Shown here: positions 33,045 to 41,854 of the stretch, piece after piece | Layout of the letters: each line of letters begins with the position of its first letter | How positions within the stretch are numbered: the stretch's first letter is position 1 | Source of the DNA: Flagellimonas oceani | GTDB lineage: Bacteria > Bacteroidota > Bacteroidia > Flavobacteriales > Flavobacteriaceae | Direction of reading: 5' to 3' | Length of the DNA stretch: 64,000 nucleotides | Assembly (NCBI RefSeq): GCF_011068285.1 | Contig: NZ_CP049616.1 | Location: forward strand, 2,274,501 to 2,338,500 | Made by a program: the position numbers and the translations under genes | Notes under the pieces: model-generated | Told to the model about the DNA's origin: nothing | Seen by the model: the letters and a program-made list of their open reading frames with translations, nothing else | The model's database searches: none

Positions 33045-34568
33045 TTAGTTATCCCTGTTACAAAATTCATTATTGTCCGTCTTGTCGGCGATGAAATTTG
33101 GTTTATGGGAATCCTCCCATTGGGGTGCATCCGTATCAAAATCATAGTTACACATCACATTGTCCACATTCCAGCCGGATAAGTCCTGATTGAAGACTTT
33201 GTTTTCTTTGAACAAATTCTGCATGTTCACTACATTGCTCACATCCCATCCTGAAATATCTTGATTAAAAGCACAGTCTTCACCTCCGAACATGGTCTCC
33301 ATATTGTCAAGTCCACTCACATCCCATCCGGTTATCGAAGGGTTGTTGAACCCACTATCCTTGAACATATCCCACATACTCAACACCTTACTTACATCCC
33401 ATGCGCTTAAATCCCCATTAAAATCCGACTCACGGAACAATTCACGCATGGTCACGACATTGCCCAGTTTATCACCCCATCCTGAAAGGTCTTGATCAAA
33501 GGCATCGTTCCCTCTAAAAGTGGATTGTAAACTCGTCACATTCGAGATATTCCAAGATCCGATTGGTTGGTTGAACGGACAATCCCTGAACATATTCTTC
33601 AAAGTTGTTGCTTTGCTTACATCCCATCCAGAGATATCCTGGTCAAAGGCAGAATCCCTGAACATCGTTTCAAAAGTGGTGACATTCCCCACATCCCATT
33701 TGTCCAAGGGTTGGTTATAGCTGGATGCTTTATAAAAAACATCTTGCATATTGGTCACCCCACTAACGTCCCAATGGTTGATATTACTGTTGAAGGAGGT
33801 GGCTTCTCTGAACATCGCCTTCAGCGTAGTGGTTCCACTTAAATCAGGGGCATCGGATGCCGAGATCTGCAGATTGGAACATCCCCTAAAATAGGCTTCT
33901 TCGTTACCCAGTTTCAGCTGACCCCAATTGGTTACATCTATTATATTGTCCGCACTTTGGTCGGTCTTATAAAAATTGAAGCCCTCGATGGCCCCCCACA
34001 CAGTTACCGTATAATCCCCGGCCTCCGTATACGTATGGGTGGCAGACTCAAGATCATATGTGGCGACGATGCTTTCCGTTCCATCACCCCAAAAAACCTT
34101 AAAGTTATAGGTCCCTGTTTCAACCAACGGAAGGGTAATACTTTCATCAGCTCCAACACGCCATACGGTTACAAATTCATCATCGGACTCGAAAGGCTCC
34201 AAGACTTTTAGGTTTACCGAATATTCTTCCTCCAGACCAAATCCAGTTACCAAAAGGGAAGACGTTCCCGTGCCGAAACTATCCCCGGAGGCAGGGGATG
34301 TGGTAATCCCCTCGCTAAGATATATGGTCAATATGATCTCGCTGGCATCACAATCACTCGGTAATGAAGCTGTGATACTTCTAGAAGGGTTTGACACTGA
34401 AACTTCAATATCCTCCTCCACACAACTGTTCTTCGCCGCTTCGATTATAATGGATTCAATATAGACGTCCCTGTCGTCCACGGAATAATCGGTACTATCC
34501 ACATCGCAGGAGTATACTGCTACCCCAATACTTGCAGCGATCAAAATCAATTTATAAAAACGTTTCAT
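33045..34568 (-). CDS. DUF285 (BspA-like) repeat surface lipoprotein with PKD-like domain
   Basis: A 507-residue lipoprotein (lipobox ending C21, 'VAVYSC'). After an N-terminal beta region comes a PKD-like segment ('FKVFWGDGTES...HTYTEAGDYTVTVWG') and then about nine copies of a ~23-residue repeat of the form 'MFRDSAFDQDISGWDVSKAT'. DUF285/BspA repeats form solenoids used in adhesion and binding. It occupies the gene position behind susD normally taken by a surface glycan-binding protein, so it probably captures the ligand or anchors cells to lipid or host surfaces. Confidence 0.85.
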   Translation of the reverse strand: MKRFYKLILIAASIGVAVYSCDVDSTDYSVDDRDVYIESIIIEAAKNSCVEEDIEVSVSNPSRSITASLPSDCDASEIILTIYLSEGITTSPASGDSFGTGTSSLLVTGFGLEEEYSVNLKVLEPFESDDEFVTVWRVGADESITLPLVETGTYNFKVFWGDGTESIVATYDLESATHTYTEAGDYTVTVWGAIEGFNFYKTDQSADNIIDVTNWGQLKLGNEEAYFRGCSNLQISASDAPDLSGTTTLKAMFREATSFNSNINHWDVSGVTNMQDVFYKASSYNQPLDKWDVGNVTTFETMFRDSAFDQDISGWDVSKATTLKNMFRDCPFNQPIGSWNISNVTSLQSTFRGNDAFDQDLSGWGDKLGNVVTMRELFRESDFNGDLSAWDVSKVLSMWDMFKDSGFNNPSITGWDVSGLDNMETMFGGEDCAFNQDISGWDVSNVVNMQNLFKENKVFNQDLSGWNVDNVMCNYDFDTDAPQWEDSHKPNFIADKTDNNEFCNRDN

Positions 34569-34589
34569 GTATGTACTATATTTTTTTAA

Positions 34590-35966
34590 TTAATACCCTG
34601 GGTTCTGTTCCATTTCCGTAATATCCACTTCAGCTTGTGGAAGAGGGGCCAACAAACGAAAGGGGTCCACTGTAATGTTCCTGCCTTGATCCTGAAAAAA
34701 TGAATTCATCGTCTCAATGGCCTTTCCTGTTCTCAAAAGATCGCCCCAACGATGCCCCTCGCCTACGAGTTCCAATCTTCTTTCAAGTGCAATGGCATCG
34801 CGCATACTGGCTTTATCTGTTGCCGTGGTTTCCCCAAGATTCGCCCGATTCCTTACAAGGTCAAGATAGGTCTTGGCCAAGGGCGTTTTATCGTTCTCAT
34901 TCAAACATTCTGCATATAACAATAGAACATCCGCATACCTTACCACATAATGGTTGTCCCCCCCATCACTGTTATTACTATTGGGAGAAGGGGTCCATTT
35001 ATCGATATAGTACACATTGTTCGATACATTGATAAAATTCCTCCGCAAATCATCCGTTTCGTAGAGATCGTACAGGGAACTTTCCATTGCCATGGCACCC
35101 ATACCCCCTTGGTTGTCAGGTTGCGTAAACAAGTAATAAAACCTGCTTCCCTCACTCATACCATCCAAATTCGAGGCATATTGGATACTAAAGACATCCT
35201 CGTCATTCCCTTCATTCTCCACTCCAAAGAGCCCTTCGATTGGGGCAAGGCCATATTTATTGGAATTCACAATAATTTCCAATTGATCCTCAGCTTGACC
35301 GAACAGTTGTCTTTTCATATAGTGTTTGGCCAAAATTGCCCTCGCCGCATATTGGTCAGCCCTACCTGTACTGTTGTTTTTGGGCAATAGTTCAATGGCA
35401 TCCAGCAAATCTCTCTCGATTTGGTCATATATCTCGGCAACAGGGGTCCTGGTATCATCAAAGGCATTGGTCGGGTCGTCTATGGTCAATACCAATGGAA
35501 CATCCCCATAGATAGTCGTCAGAATGTCATATAAAAATGCCCTGATGAATTTCATTTCACCTATACGGACACTTTTCAGGGACTCACTATCGTACACTAC
35601 CTCATCAATAACATCCAAAACCGTATTCGCATATAAAATCCCTTCATAGCAATTTTCCCAGATACTACCGACAAATCCGTCGGTACTTGTCCATGAAAAA
35701 TCCTCCAAGGACCTGGCGCCCCCATTTGAGTTTGGCGCTTGTATATAAGCATTATCCGTAGGAATCTCTCCCCAAAGAATCATATAGTAATCATAGAGCG
35801 CCTGTAATTCATTGTACGTGGCGTTCACTGTGGATTCCACATTATCCTGGTCTGTATAATAATTATCTGCCAATATTCCTGTTTCAGGAAACTGATCTAA
35901 CTCGCTTTCACAAGCAATGCATAACAGCAGTGCTGATATGACAATAAATGTTCTTTTTATAATCAT
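34590..35966 (-). CDS. susD: SusD/RagB outer-membrane substrate-binding lipoprotein
   Basis: A 458-residue lipoprotein (Cys19) with the SusD layout: 'LDQFPETGILADNYYTDQDNVESTVNATYNEL' start, TPR-like helices, 'VRYADVLLLYAECLNE' and 'ERRLELVGEGHRWGDLLRTG' near the end. SusD caps the SusC channel and binds the imported molecule. It starts 12 bp after susC. The ligand is unknown; the regulon suggests an inositol-containing compound. Confidence 0.94.
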   Translation of the reverse strand: MIIKRTFIVISALLLCIACESELDQFPETGILADNYYTDQDNVESTVNATYNELQALYDYYMILWGEIPTDNAYIQAPNSNGGARSLEDFSWTSTDGFVGSIWENCYEGILYANTVLDVIDEVVYDSESLKSVRIGEMKFIRAFLYDILTTIYGDVPLVLTIDDPTNAFDDTRTPVAEIYDQIERDLLDAIELLPKNNSTGRADQYAARAILAKHYMKRQLFGQAEDQLEIIVNSNKYGLAPIEGLFGVENEGNDEDVFSIQYASNLDGMSEGSRFYYLFTQPDNQGGMGAMAMESSLYDLYETDDLRRNFINVSNNVYYIDKWTPSPNSNNSDGGDNHYVVRYADVLLLYAECLNENDKTPLAKTYLDLVRNRANLGETTATDKASMRDAIALERRLELVGEGHRWGDLLRTGKAIETMNSFFQDQGRNITVDPFRLLAPLPQAEVDITEMEQNPGY

Positions 35967-35978
35967 CGTTTTGTTTTT

Positions 35979-38900
35979 TTATTGAAATGATAGATTAATA
36001 CCTGCAGAAATTAGTCTCGGAACACCAGTGGTTCCCTGGATGTGTCCCCTATTAAGTGGATTTCCCGTATTACCTCCATCCGGGTTCATCCCCCTGTAAT
36101 CCGTCCAAGTATACAAGTTATTGGCGGATACATAAACCCTCAGGCTTTGAAGGTGCAGTTGCTCCAAAATTGTCTTTGGCAGGTTATACCCCAATTGTAC
36201 ACTCCTCAATCTTAAATAATCCGCATCCAATACATTATAGTTGGTTGGGTTTCTACTAGCCTTTCTTGTCGCTGTATTTCCATAGGCATCAGGCGGCGCC
36301 AAAAATCCATCGGGATTTCGAGTAGCATCCCAGTAATTGTTGAAATAGTAATAGTTGGTATTGGTAAAAGCTTCTCCATATTCCAAATAACGTGAGGTCA
36401 TTTCATCAAATGCGACCCTACCCATGGTCCCATTAAAGTTCATGTTGAAGTCAAATCCTTTGTAGGCTAGGTTAATTCCAAAACCATAGGTCACTTCTGC
36501 ATTGTAATCTCCCAAAAGTACCCTGTCGTTTGCATCTATTACGTCGTTCCCATCGGTATCCTGAAAGATATAATCTCCCACTTCCGCAGAGAGGGTAGTA
36601 TTTTTTCTACTGGTATATTCCTGCACCTCTTCTTCCGATTTAAGGATTCCGATAATCTTGTAGCCATATAAGTTGGCCAATGATTCCCCGACCCTTGTAA
36701 TAAATCTTTGGTTGCTTCCTTCATACAGTTCTTCGGCTCCACCGAGGGAAAGGATTTCATTGTTATTGGTTGCTAGATTGGCATTTAGTCCAAGGCTAAG
36801 GTCTCCAAACCTGAAGTCCGAGGCACTAAGGTTGAATTCCCAACCCTTGTTCCTCATTTCACCTATATTTTGCAATGATGTATTAAAGCCGGTATGTTTG
36901 GGTACCGGTCTATCCAAGAGAAGGTCTGTAATATCCGCGATATAATAGTCCACCCCCAATCTCACCTTGTTAAAGAAGGTGAAATCGGCACCAAAGTTAT
37001 TGGACGTATTGGTTTCCCATCCCAAATTATAGGATGGTGCACTCGATGGTGCTGCCCCAGGATATAACGTACTGTCATAGGGATAATCCCTTCCCGTACT
37101 TATTGAGGCATATTGTGCATAGTTTCCTATTTGGTTATTCCCGGTCTCTCCCCAACTATAGCGTAGCTTGGCATAGGTTAAAATATCATTTTCAGGAAAG
37201 AAGGATTCATTGCTCAACACCCAACCCGCAGAGAAAGATCCAAAGGTACCGTACCTATTGTCCTTACCAAAGCGTGAGGACCCATCGGTTCTAATGGAAC
37301 CAGACAGAAAATATGTATTGTCATAATTGTACATCAGCCTACCGAAATAGGAAAGTTGAGCCCATCTACTTCTGGAAGCACCTGCCGTCTGTACAGTTGA
37401 CCCATCGATATTTTCAATGATATCATTGGGGAAATCATAACCGTCCACAGAAAGGGAAGTATAGGTACTTTTCTGGAAACTCTGTCCCAACAAGGCGTTG
37501 AACGAATGTTTCCCAGTCTCAAAAGTATAATTTGCCGTATTTTCAATCAGGATATCACCTTGGTCACTCCTGCTCTCCGATCCCTGTTGTGAATCCCTCT
37601 CGCTGATCAATTCCCTATAGGCTCCAGTCAACATGGGGGCATATTGATCTGTAAAGCTAGAATGGTACAGAAAGCCCAATGAGGTTTTCAGTTCCAAGTT
37701 TTTAATAGGCTCATAGGAGAGGTAAGTGTTCCCAAAAGTCCTGAACTCCCTTCTTTGGTATTTGGACAATTCTGCCATGGCCACGGGATTTTCCTGCATA
37801 TTGGCATTGTAAGGCCTATTGGCCCGAATCTGTGCTTCTATATTATAGCCCGTGGGGTCTGTATCGTCATAGGCAGAAAAGAAAGGATACATATACACCA
37901 TTGCCCTTCCTGCTGGGTCTATGGGGTAACGATACTGATTACTTCCGCCCGTGAGTCCCCGTTCCGCATAATATCCATTGACATTGACCCCATATTTAAA
38001 GTGTTTACCCAATCTGGTATTTACTTTGATATTGGCTGTATAACGTTGTTGATCAGCCGTAATCACAATACCTTCCTCATCCGTATACCCCAACGACACC
38101 GAATAATCGGTATTTTCATTGGCTCCAGAGACACCCACATGATAGTTTTGTACAACACCTGCCCTGTATACGGCATCTTCCCAGTCAAAATCGGTCAATC
38201 CTTGTTCATTGTTAAGGTAGGGAACGGTGTAATCAAGGATAAGTTCCCTAACATTGGCCCCATTGGCAATGCGTTCTTCCTCCGTATCGTTGATACTAAC
38301 ATTGGCATGGTTCTTCACGTATGCATTGTTACGGGCATCCTTAAAGAAGACCGCAGCATCATAGGCATTTAACAAATCATAGCTGCCCGTGCGCTCTTGG
38401 ATTCCCATAACTGAACGTATCTCTACCGTTGTTTTTTTGCTCCTTCCCTTTTTGGTGGTAATCATGATAAGGCCATTGGCAGCACGGGAACCGTAAATGG
38501 CCGATGAAGCGGCATCCTTGATAACATCTATACTTTCAATGTCATTGGGGTTGAGCACGTTCAAGGAACTGCCTTCCGCCAATGGAAAACCATCCACGAC
38601 CACCAAAGGATTGGCATCCCTGGTAATGGAACCCGCCCCACGAATGGTTATCGTATTACCATCCCCAGGGTTTCTTGCGTTGGTCAAAATATCCACCCCA
38701 GGCAATTTTCCAACGATGGCTTGGTCAATATTGGCATTTGAATACTGTTGGATATCCTCCGCGTCAACGCTTGCAACAGCACCTGTAATTCTTTCCTTTG
38801 AACTCGTACCATAACCGATTACTACTACATCATCCAACACATTGCTGGCCTCCTTCATGACAAAATCAATCGTTTGCGTAGTAGGACCAACTTTTCTTTC

Positions 38901-39140
38901 CATCGTCTCGAATCCCAAATAGGAAGCCACCAATGTAGGTGCATTCGATAATGTAGTAATTGTGTATCGTCCATTAAAATCAGAAACTGCTCCATTGGCA
39001 GTCCCTTTCTCTATTATACTGGCTCCTGGCAAGGGGACCCCCTCACTGTCAGAAACCGTACCACTTATTGTTTGCTGTGCCCACATTGTAGTTGTCGCAC
39101 CAATAAGAAAAATGAATATCAATAATTTAAATTTCTTCAT
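35979..39140 (-). CDS. susC: SusC/RagA TonB-linked outer-membrane transporter
   Basis: A 1053-residue SusC, start chosen at 39140 ('MKKFKLLIFIFLIGATTTMWAQQ', a good signal peptide) rather than the upstream in-frame codon at 39179. It has a carboxypeptidase-D-like domain ('TISGTVSDSEGVPLPGASI'), the plug with 'VVIGYGTSSKERITGAVASV' and 'VVDGFPL', and a beta-barrel to the C-terminal 'ISAGINLSFQ'. It imports the ligand held by SusD using TonB energy. Its promoter holds operator C, 80 bp upstream. Confidence 0.95.
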   Translation of the reverse strand: MKKFKLLIFIFLIGATTTMWAQQTISGTVSDSEGVPLPGASIIEKGTANGAVSDFNGRYTITTLSNAPTLVASYLGFETMERKVGPTTQTIDFVMKEASNVLDDVVVIGYGTSSKERITGAVASVDAEDIQQYSNANIDQAIVGKLPGVDILTNARNPGDGNTITIRGAGSITRDANPLVVVDGFPLAEGSSLNVLNPNDIESIDVIKDAASSAIYGSRAANGLIMITTKKGRSKKTTVEIRSVMGIQERTGSYDLLNAYDAAVFFKDARNNAYVKNHANVSINDTEEERIANGANVRELILDYTVPYLNNEQGLTDFDWEDAVYRAGVVQNYHVGVSGANENTDYSVSLGYTDEEGIVITADQQRYTANIKVNTRLGKHFKYGVNVNGYYAERGLTGGSNQYRYPIDPAGRAMVYMYPFFSAYDDTDPTGYNIEAQIRANRPYNANMQENPVAMAELSKYQRREFRTFGNTYLSYEPIKNLELKTSLGFLYHSSFTDQYAPMLTGAYRELISERDSQQGSESRSDQGDILIENTANYTFETGKHSFNALLGQSFQKSTYTSLSVDGYDFPNDIIENIDGSTVQTAGASRSRWAQLSYFGRLMYNYDNTYFLSGSIRTDGSSRFGKDNRYGTFGSFSAGWVLSNESFFPENDILTYAKLRYSWGETGNNQIGNYAQYASISTGRDYPYDSTLYPGAAPSSAPSYNLGWETNTSNNFGADFTFFNKVRLGVDYYIADITDLLLDRPVPKHTGFNTSLQNIGEMRNKGWEFNLSASDFRFGDLSLGLNANLATNNNEILSLGGAEELYEGSNQRFITRVGESLANLYGYKIIGILKSEEEVQEYTSRKNTTLSAEVGDYIFQDTDGNDVIDANDRVLLGDYNAEVTYGFGINLAYKGFDFNMNFNGTMGRVAFDEMTSRYLEYGEAFTNTNYYYFNNYWDATRNPDGFLAPPDAYGNTATRKASRNPTNYNVLDADYLRLRSVQLGYNLPKTILEQLHLQSLRVYVSANNLYTWTDYRGMNPDGGNTGNPLNRGHIQGTTGVPRLISAGINLSFQ

Positions 39141-39219
39141 GTTTGGATAGTTTTTATTAATTCGACAACCAAATAACAATAAAAAAACGATTTTGATAAC
39201 ACAGGAAGAACAAAACTTT

Positions 39220-39235
39220 ATGCAAAGGTTTGCAT
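39220..39235 (-). promoter_or_regulatory. LacI-type operator (site C) upstream of susC
   Basis: ATGCAAAGGTTTGCAT, 80 bp from the susC ATG and identical to sites A and B. It places the outer-membrane operon under the inositol regulator. Confidence 0.82.
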
Positions 39236-39380
39236 TGGTTAATCTTTAATTTGCAAGTATTTAACCCTGGATTCACATAGGTTTTTTAACCAATTTAAAG
39301 AACTCAACCCAATCCATATCGAGGCTATCAAATCATAGGTTCACAACCAATTGAAAATTAAGCAACAACCATCGTTATTT

Positions 39381-39396
39381 GTGCAAACCTTTGCAC
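39381..39396 (+). promoter_or_regulatory. LacI-type operator (site D) upstream of the phosphatase fusion
   Basis: GTGCAAACCTTTGCAC, the same core in reverse orientation with G/C outer bases, 105 bp before the fusion ATG. A further half-like TTTGCAAAG follows at about 39408. The 360-bp divergent gap thus has one site per promoter. Confidence 0.78.
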
Positions 39397-39500
39397 AATA
39401 TTTTTTTTTTGCAAAGCATTTTTGTCGTTGTTTTGAATAGGTAAATTCCTATTCCGCCATGTTGATGGCACTTTCATAAATATTAACAAAATCCAGTTTT

Positions 39501-41318
39501 ATGAGCCTTTCTTTTGGTAAATCCGAATCTTTCAAATTTATAAGGATTCTTTTTTTGCTATACTTTGTATCCGTGCACCTATCTGCCCAAGAAGTACATT
39601 CACATAATGACTATGAGCAAGATATTCCCTTTTGGAAAGCTTTTTCCGGGGGAGCCCAATCCATAGAGGTGGATATATATTTAAGGGATGGTATTTTGTA
39701 TGCTACCCATGAGGCCTCGGAAATAGTAGAAGATAGAACCATTGAAAGTTTATATTTACAGCCTATCCAAAAAGCGATTGCGCTAAATTTGTTAAATCAA
39801 GAACACTTTCAACTACTGATCGATATCAAGTCAGAAGCTGTACCTACCTTGGAAAGATTGATGTTGGTATTGCAAGATTATCCTGAAATAAAGAACCATT
39901 CGAACATTACATTGACAATATCTGGGAATCGTCCCCCTGTCCACACGTATTCGAGCTATCCTTCATACATAATGTTCGATTATCAAAGCCTAGAGGATAT
40001 CAACGATCCAAAACAATGGGACAAAGTTGCACTTATCAGTCTTAATTTTAAGAAGATATCCAAATGGAATGGGTTAGGCAGGTTAACAGCATCGGATTAT
40101 ATAAAAGTTGAAGAGACCATTGATAAAGCCCATAGCTATGGCAAACCATTCAGGTTTTGGGCCACACCGGACACCAAGACTGCCTGGAGGGCTTTGGCCA
40201 AACTAGGTGTGGACTACATCAATACAGACACCCCTTTTAGCTGTGGGGAATTTCTTGTCTCAATGCCCAAAAGGACTTTTAAGAACAAACAAATCTCCAA
40301 AGTATATAAGCCAAGCTACGCTTCAGACCAAAAAGAAAGTACCGTTGAAAACGTCATCTTCCTTATTGGTGATGGAAATGGGCTATCCCATATTTCTTCT
40401 TCCGTTTTGGCCAACGGTGGCGCATTGACCCTTACTCAGCTAAAAAGCATCGGTTTTCTAAAAACAGCCTCCGCAGATGATTTCACCACTGATTCGGCCG
40501 CTGCTGGCACAGCTTTGGCAACAGGGTCCAAAACGTACAACAGGGCCATTGGACTGGATACGCTTAGAGCCCCACTTGCCAATATGCCCGAAGTTCTTTC
40601 CAAAGCAGGTTTCATCTCTGGTTGTATCACTACAGACAAATTAACAGGGGCTACACCTGCATCCTTTTATGCACACCAAGAAGATCGATCATACACCGAA
40701 GAGATTGCAGCAGATTTGTCAAAGAGCCGACTTTCGTTGTTCATGGGTGGAGGTGAAAATGATTTTGAAGACAAGGAGACATTACAAGGATTCAAAATCA
40801 TAAACCACATAGAAGATATAGGAAACTCCAAAGATAAAAGAGTCGGACACTTTTTTGCAAAAGGTGATCTACCTGGGGTTATCGAGGGCAGGGATGATCT
40901 ATTGGCCAAAGCAACCAAAAATGGCATTGCTTTCCTAAAATCCAAAAAAAAGCCTTTTTTCCTGATGGTGGAAGGAGCCAAGATAGATAAATATGCACAC
41001 CTGAACAATGCTCCCGGCGTCGTCAGCGAAGGCATAGATTTCGACAAAGCCATTACCGAAGCCATCAAATTTGCGGACCGTTCGGGCAACACGCTTGTAA
41101 TTATAACCGCGGACCACGAAACTTCCGGTTTTAGCATCCCACAGGGAAGTATCCAAGACCATTGGGTAGAAGGTGATTTCACCACCCATGACCATACCGC
41201 CGCCATGGTTCCCATATTTGCTTATGGCCCCTATTCCCATAAATTTCAGGGTGTTTATGAAAACAACGAGGTTTTCCATAAAATCATGGACATTCTGAAT
41301 ATACAAAACGGTGAATAA
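39501..41318 (+). CDS. Phosphodiesterase (PI-PLC/GDPD-like)-alkaline phosphatase fusion
   Basis: A 605-residue exported protein (signal peptide to about 30). Residues 31-260 are a PI-PLC/GDPD-superfamily barrel: 'VHSHNDYEQ' (catalytic His), 'SIEVDIYLRDG' (metal E-x-D) and 'ATHE'. Residues about 285-605 are an alkaline phosphatase: 'NVIFLIGDGNG', the nucleophile S332 in 'TTDSAAAGTA', 'VEGAKIDKYAH', 'ITADHETSGFS' and 'HDHTAAMVPIFAYGP', so all metal-ligand motifs are present. One polypeptide could cut a phosphodiester such as glycerophosphoinositol and remove the phosphate, freeing inositol for SusCD or diffusion. It diverges from susC with its own operator. Confidence 0.88.
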   Translation: MSLSFGKSESFKFIRILFLLYFVSVHLSAQEVHSHNDYEQDIPFWKAFSGGAQSIEVDIYLRDGILYATHEASEIVEDRTIESLYLQPIQKAIALNLLNQEHFQLLIDIKSEAVPTLERLMLVLQDYPEIKNHSNITLTISGNRPPVHTYSSYPSYIMFDYQSLEDINDPKQWDKVALISLNFKKISKWNGLGRLTASDYIKVEETIDKAHSYGKPFRFWATPDTKTAWRALAKLGVDYINTDTPFSCGEFLVSMPKRTFKNKQISKVYKPSYASDQKESTVENVIFLIGDGNGLSHISSSVLANGGALTLTQLKSIGFLKTASADDFTTDSAAAGTALATGSKTYNRAIGLDTLRAPLANMPEVLSKAGFISGCITTDKLTGATPASFYAHQEDRSYTEEIAADLSKSRLSLFMGGGENDFEDKETLQGFKIINHIEDIGNSKDKRVGHFFAKGDLPGVIEGRDDLLAKATKNGIAFLKSKKKPFFLMVEGAKIDKYAHLNNAPGVVSEGIDFDKAITEAIKFADRSGNTLVIITADHETSGFSIPQGSIQDHWVEGDFTTHDHTAAMVPIFAYGPYSHKFQGVYENNEVFHKIMDILNIQNGE

Positions 41319-41372
41319 TTTTTTAATGATTAGTTTAGTTAGCTTTTGATTTAAGTGCTGATATTGAATGGA

Positions 41373-41405
41373 CTTGGGAACTGTTTGTTCCCAAGTTTTT
41401 CTTTA
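41373..41405 (+). terminator. Intrinsic terminator of the phosphatase fusion gene
   Basis: CTTGGGAAC (41373-41381), loop TGTTT, GTTCCCAAG (41387-41395), then TTTTTCTTT. A perfect 9-bp stem with T-tract, 55 bp after the stop codon. Confidence 0.82.
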
Positions 41406-41854
41406 TCAGGACAAAAAACAGGCATAATCCTGTAGGGAATTGGCAAAAAATTCTATACCATCCCCAAACCTGAACTGTTTAAAAATAGTACAATACGAAA
41501 CCCTTATGGATGGGACGGATAATTGGAACCACTAAAAACAGAAAAATTGAACCACCTCAATTTTGACTATAGTCAAATCTGAATCAGTCACTTATTTGTG
41601 ATTTTACCATGCTCCTTTTTCCCGTTTGAGTGGTATACCATGACCGTTTTTTGCAACCTACCTCATTATTTGGTTTTAGACCTATTTTATGGAAAACAAC
41701 CATATTGCGCATAGCGCTAACTTAAGCAGTGAGGCAGTGATTCGATCGTTTTATAAATGAAAAATATCGAACTGCAACCCCCAATTGCACCTCGAGAGCA
41801 TGGTGCTTTGGAAAATCGATATCCAAGGGTTTAATGGCGAGTAAAAACTTTCGG
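41406..41854. other. Intergenic stretch between the inositol locus and the transfer operon
   Basis: No gene supported. It lies between convergent genes and is the junction of cargo and transfer module. No inverted terminal repeat or transposase remnant was recognised. Confidence 0.5.

Noticed and set aside
33200..33860. Regularly spaced similar DNA segments that look like a repeat array
   Set aside because: They encode the 23-residue DUF285 protein repeats; spacing follows the codons, so this is not a CRISPR array.
37755..38372. 205-residue open frame on the plus strand
   Set aside because: Antisense to susC; no start signal or family resemblance.
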